Positions 63,813 to 64,000 of a stretch of DNA of 64,000 bases are shown one piece after another. The stretch comes from Saccharothrix deserti. GTDB lineage: Bacteria > Actinomycetota > Actinomycetes > Mycobacteriales > Pseudonocardiaceae. The stretch is taken from NCBI RefSeq assembly GCF_009769385.1, contig NZ_VKAB01000002.1:1-64000 (forward strand). Reading direction: 5' to 3'. The notes below the pieces were generated by a model. That model did not search any database, had not been told where the DNA came from, and was given only the letters and a program-made list of their open reading frames with translations. Each line of letters begins with the position of its first letter. The first letter of the stretch is position 1. The position numbers and the translations under genes were made by a program.

Positions 63813-64000
63813 TCATCCCAGCCGGAATGTCGCCCGTTCGCGGGCGCGCCGGTCGTCGCCCGGCTTGGACACCACGAGCCGCCCGTTGTCGTGCGCGAGG
63901 TACGCCTCCGGGTCGCCCGCCAACCGCAGCGACACCGCGCCGCGATCGGTCAGGCCCGGCACCCGGACGAACGACGCGGCCCGCCCGTAGGCGTCGGTGT
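63813..64000 (-). CDS. C-terminal part of a secreted glycosidase with an AbfB-like module (partial)
   Basis: An open frame enters from the right edge and stops at TGA (63815-63813). The 61 visible residues (TDAYGRAASFVRVPGLTDRGAVSLRLAGDPEAYLAHDNGRLVVSKPG, …ATFRLG) resemble a single blade of the AbfB/CBM42 arabinose-binding trefoil seen twice in the GH2 enzyme at 25392-28115. It is thus probably an arabinan-degrading enzyme, consistent with the adjacent arabinose operon. The catalytic domain is outside the window. Confidence 0.6.
   Translation of the reverse strand, partial: TDAYGRAASFVRVPGLTDRGAVSLRLAGDPEAYLAHDNGRLVVSKPGDDRRARERATFRLG

Overview
The window is chromosomal DNA of a high-GC actinobacterium. 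Very GC-rich third codon positions, many GTG/TTG starts, ATGA/GTGA stop-start overlaps, Tat-exported PhoD, many secreted carbohydrate-active proteins, an NRPS fragment and an actinobacterial-type GlgA together suggest a filamentous actinomycete, perhaps Pseudonocardiales (Saccharothrix/Lentzea/Actinosynnema-like). That placement is inference from gene style; no rRNA or tRNA gene was seen.

Positions 1-12400 are a recombination hot spot. An aminoglycoside-phosphotransferase-like gene is split into an N-lobe (96-607) and a C-lobe (6141-6580) by an IS21-family element (608-6140) with matching 30-bp terminal inverted repeats. Its istA has a frameshift. Its istB is interrupted inside the Walker B codons by a complete group II intron (3041-5272) that encodes its own reverse transcriptase/maturase; removing the intron restores a 269-residue IstB. 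A split-barrel flavin-type gene lies inside the element's right end. Next is a possible mobile unit with two coupled orphan genes and a large serine recombinase (8079-10172), bounded by 23-bp att-like repeats. The recombinase ORF runs into two type I-E-like CRISPR repeats 61 bp apart. A tyrosine recombinase and an AbrB-like gene follow on the minus strand.

12400-31000: a small conserved gene and glmS; a molybdenum hydroxylase (iorB) behind a deleted iorA; a secreted lectin/CE2 esterase; an intracellular trypsin-like protease fused to a NUC1 nuclease, divergent from a secreted subtilase-like protein that lacks catalytic residues; a NarL-type two-component pair; two membrane proteins; a GH2 glycosidase with two arabinose-binding modules, divergent from a lacI-galK operon; and a GYD protein.

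31000-43200: phoD coupled to a secreted propeller-like protein; a CehA-type PHP hydrolase coupled to glgA; a divergent five-gene cassette (Gfo/Idh/MocA oxidoreductase, SDR epimerase, cupin, sugar C-methyltransferase, MFS transporter); an MmcQ/YjbR protein; and an epoxide hydrolase.

43200-54700: a T-C-A NRPS fragment cut short at a 22-bp repeat array; a LysE-type exporter with a divergent ArgP/LysG regulator; a secreted phosphoesterase; an MFS transporter coupled to an anchored TolB-like protein; a decayed sugar permease; a DeoR regulator; and a secreted beta-helix protein with LacI-type operators.

54685-64000 is an L-arabinose locus. araB-araD-araA and a ChvE/GguA/GguB-type ABC importer form one minus-strand operon ending at a strong terminator. 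A LacI-family gene upstream has the same 14-bp operator, TGTTAnCGnTAACA, as araB. The last gene, cut by the window edge, ends in an AbfB-like arabinose-binding module. Together with the GH2/CBM42 enzyme, the locus points to extracellular arabinan or arabinogalactan breakdown feeding arabinose (AraBAD) and galactose (GalK) catabolism.
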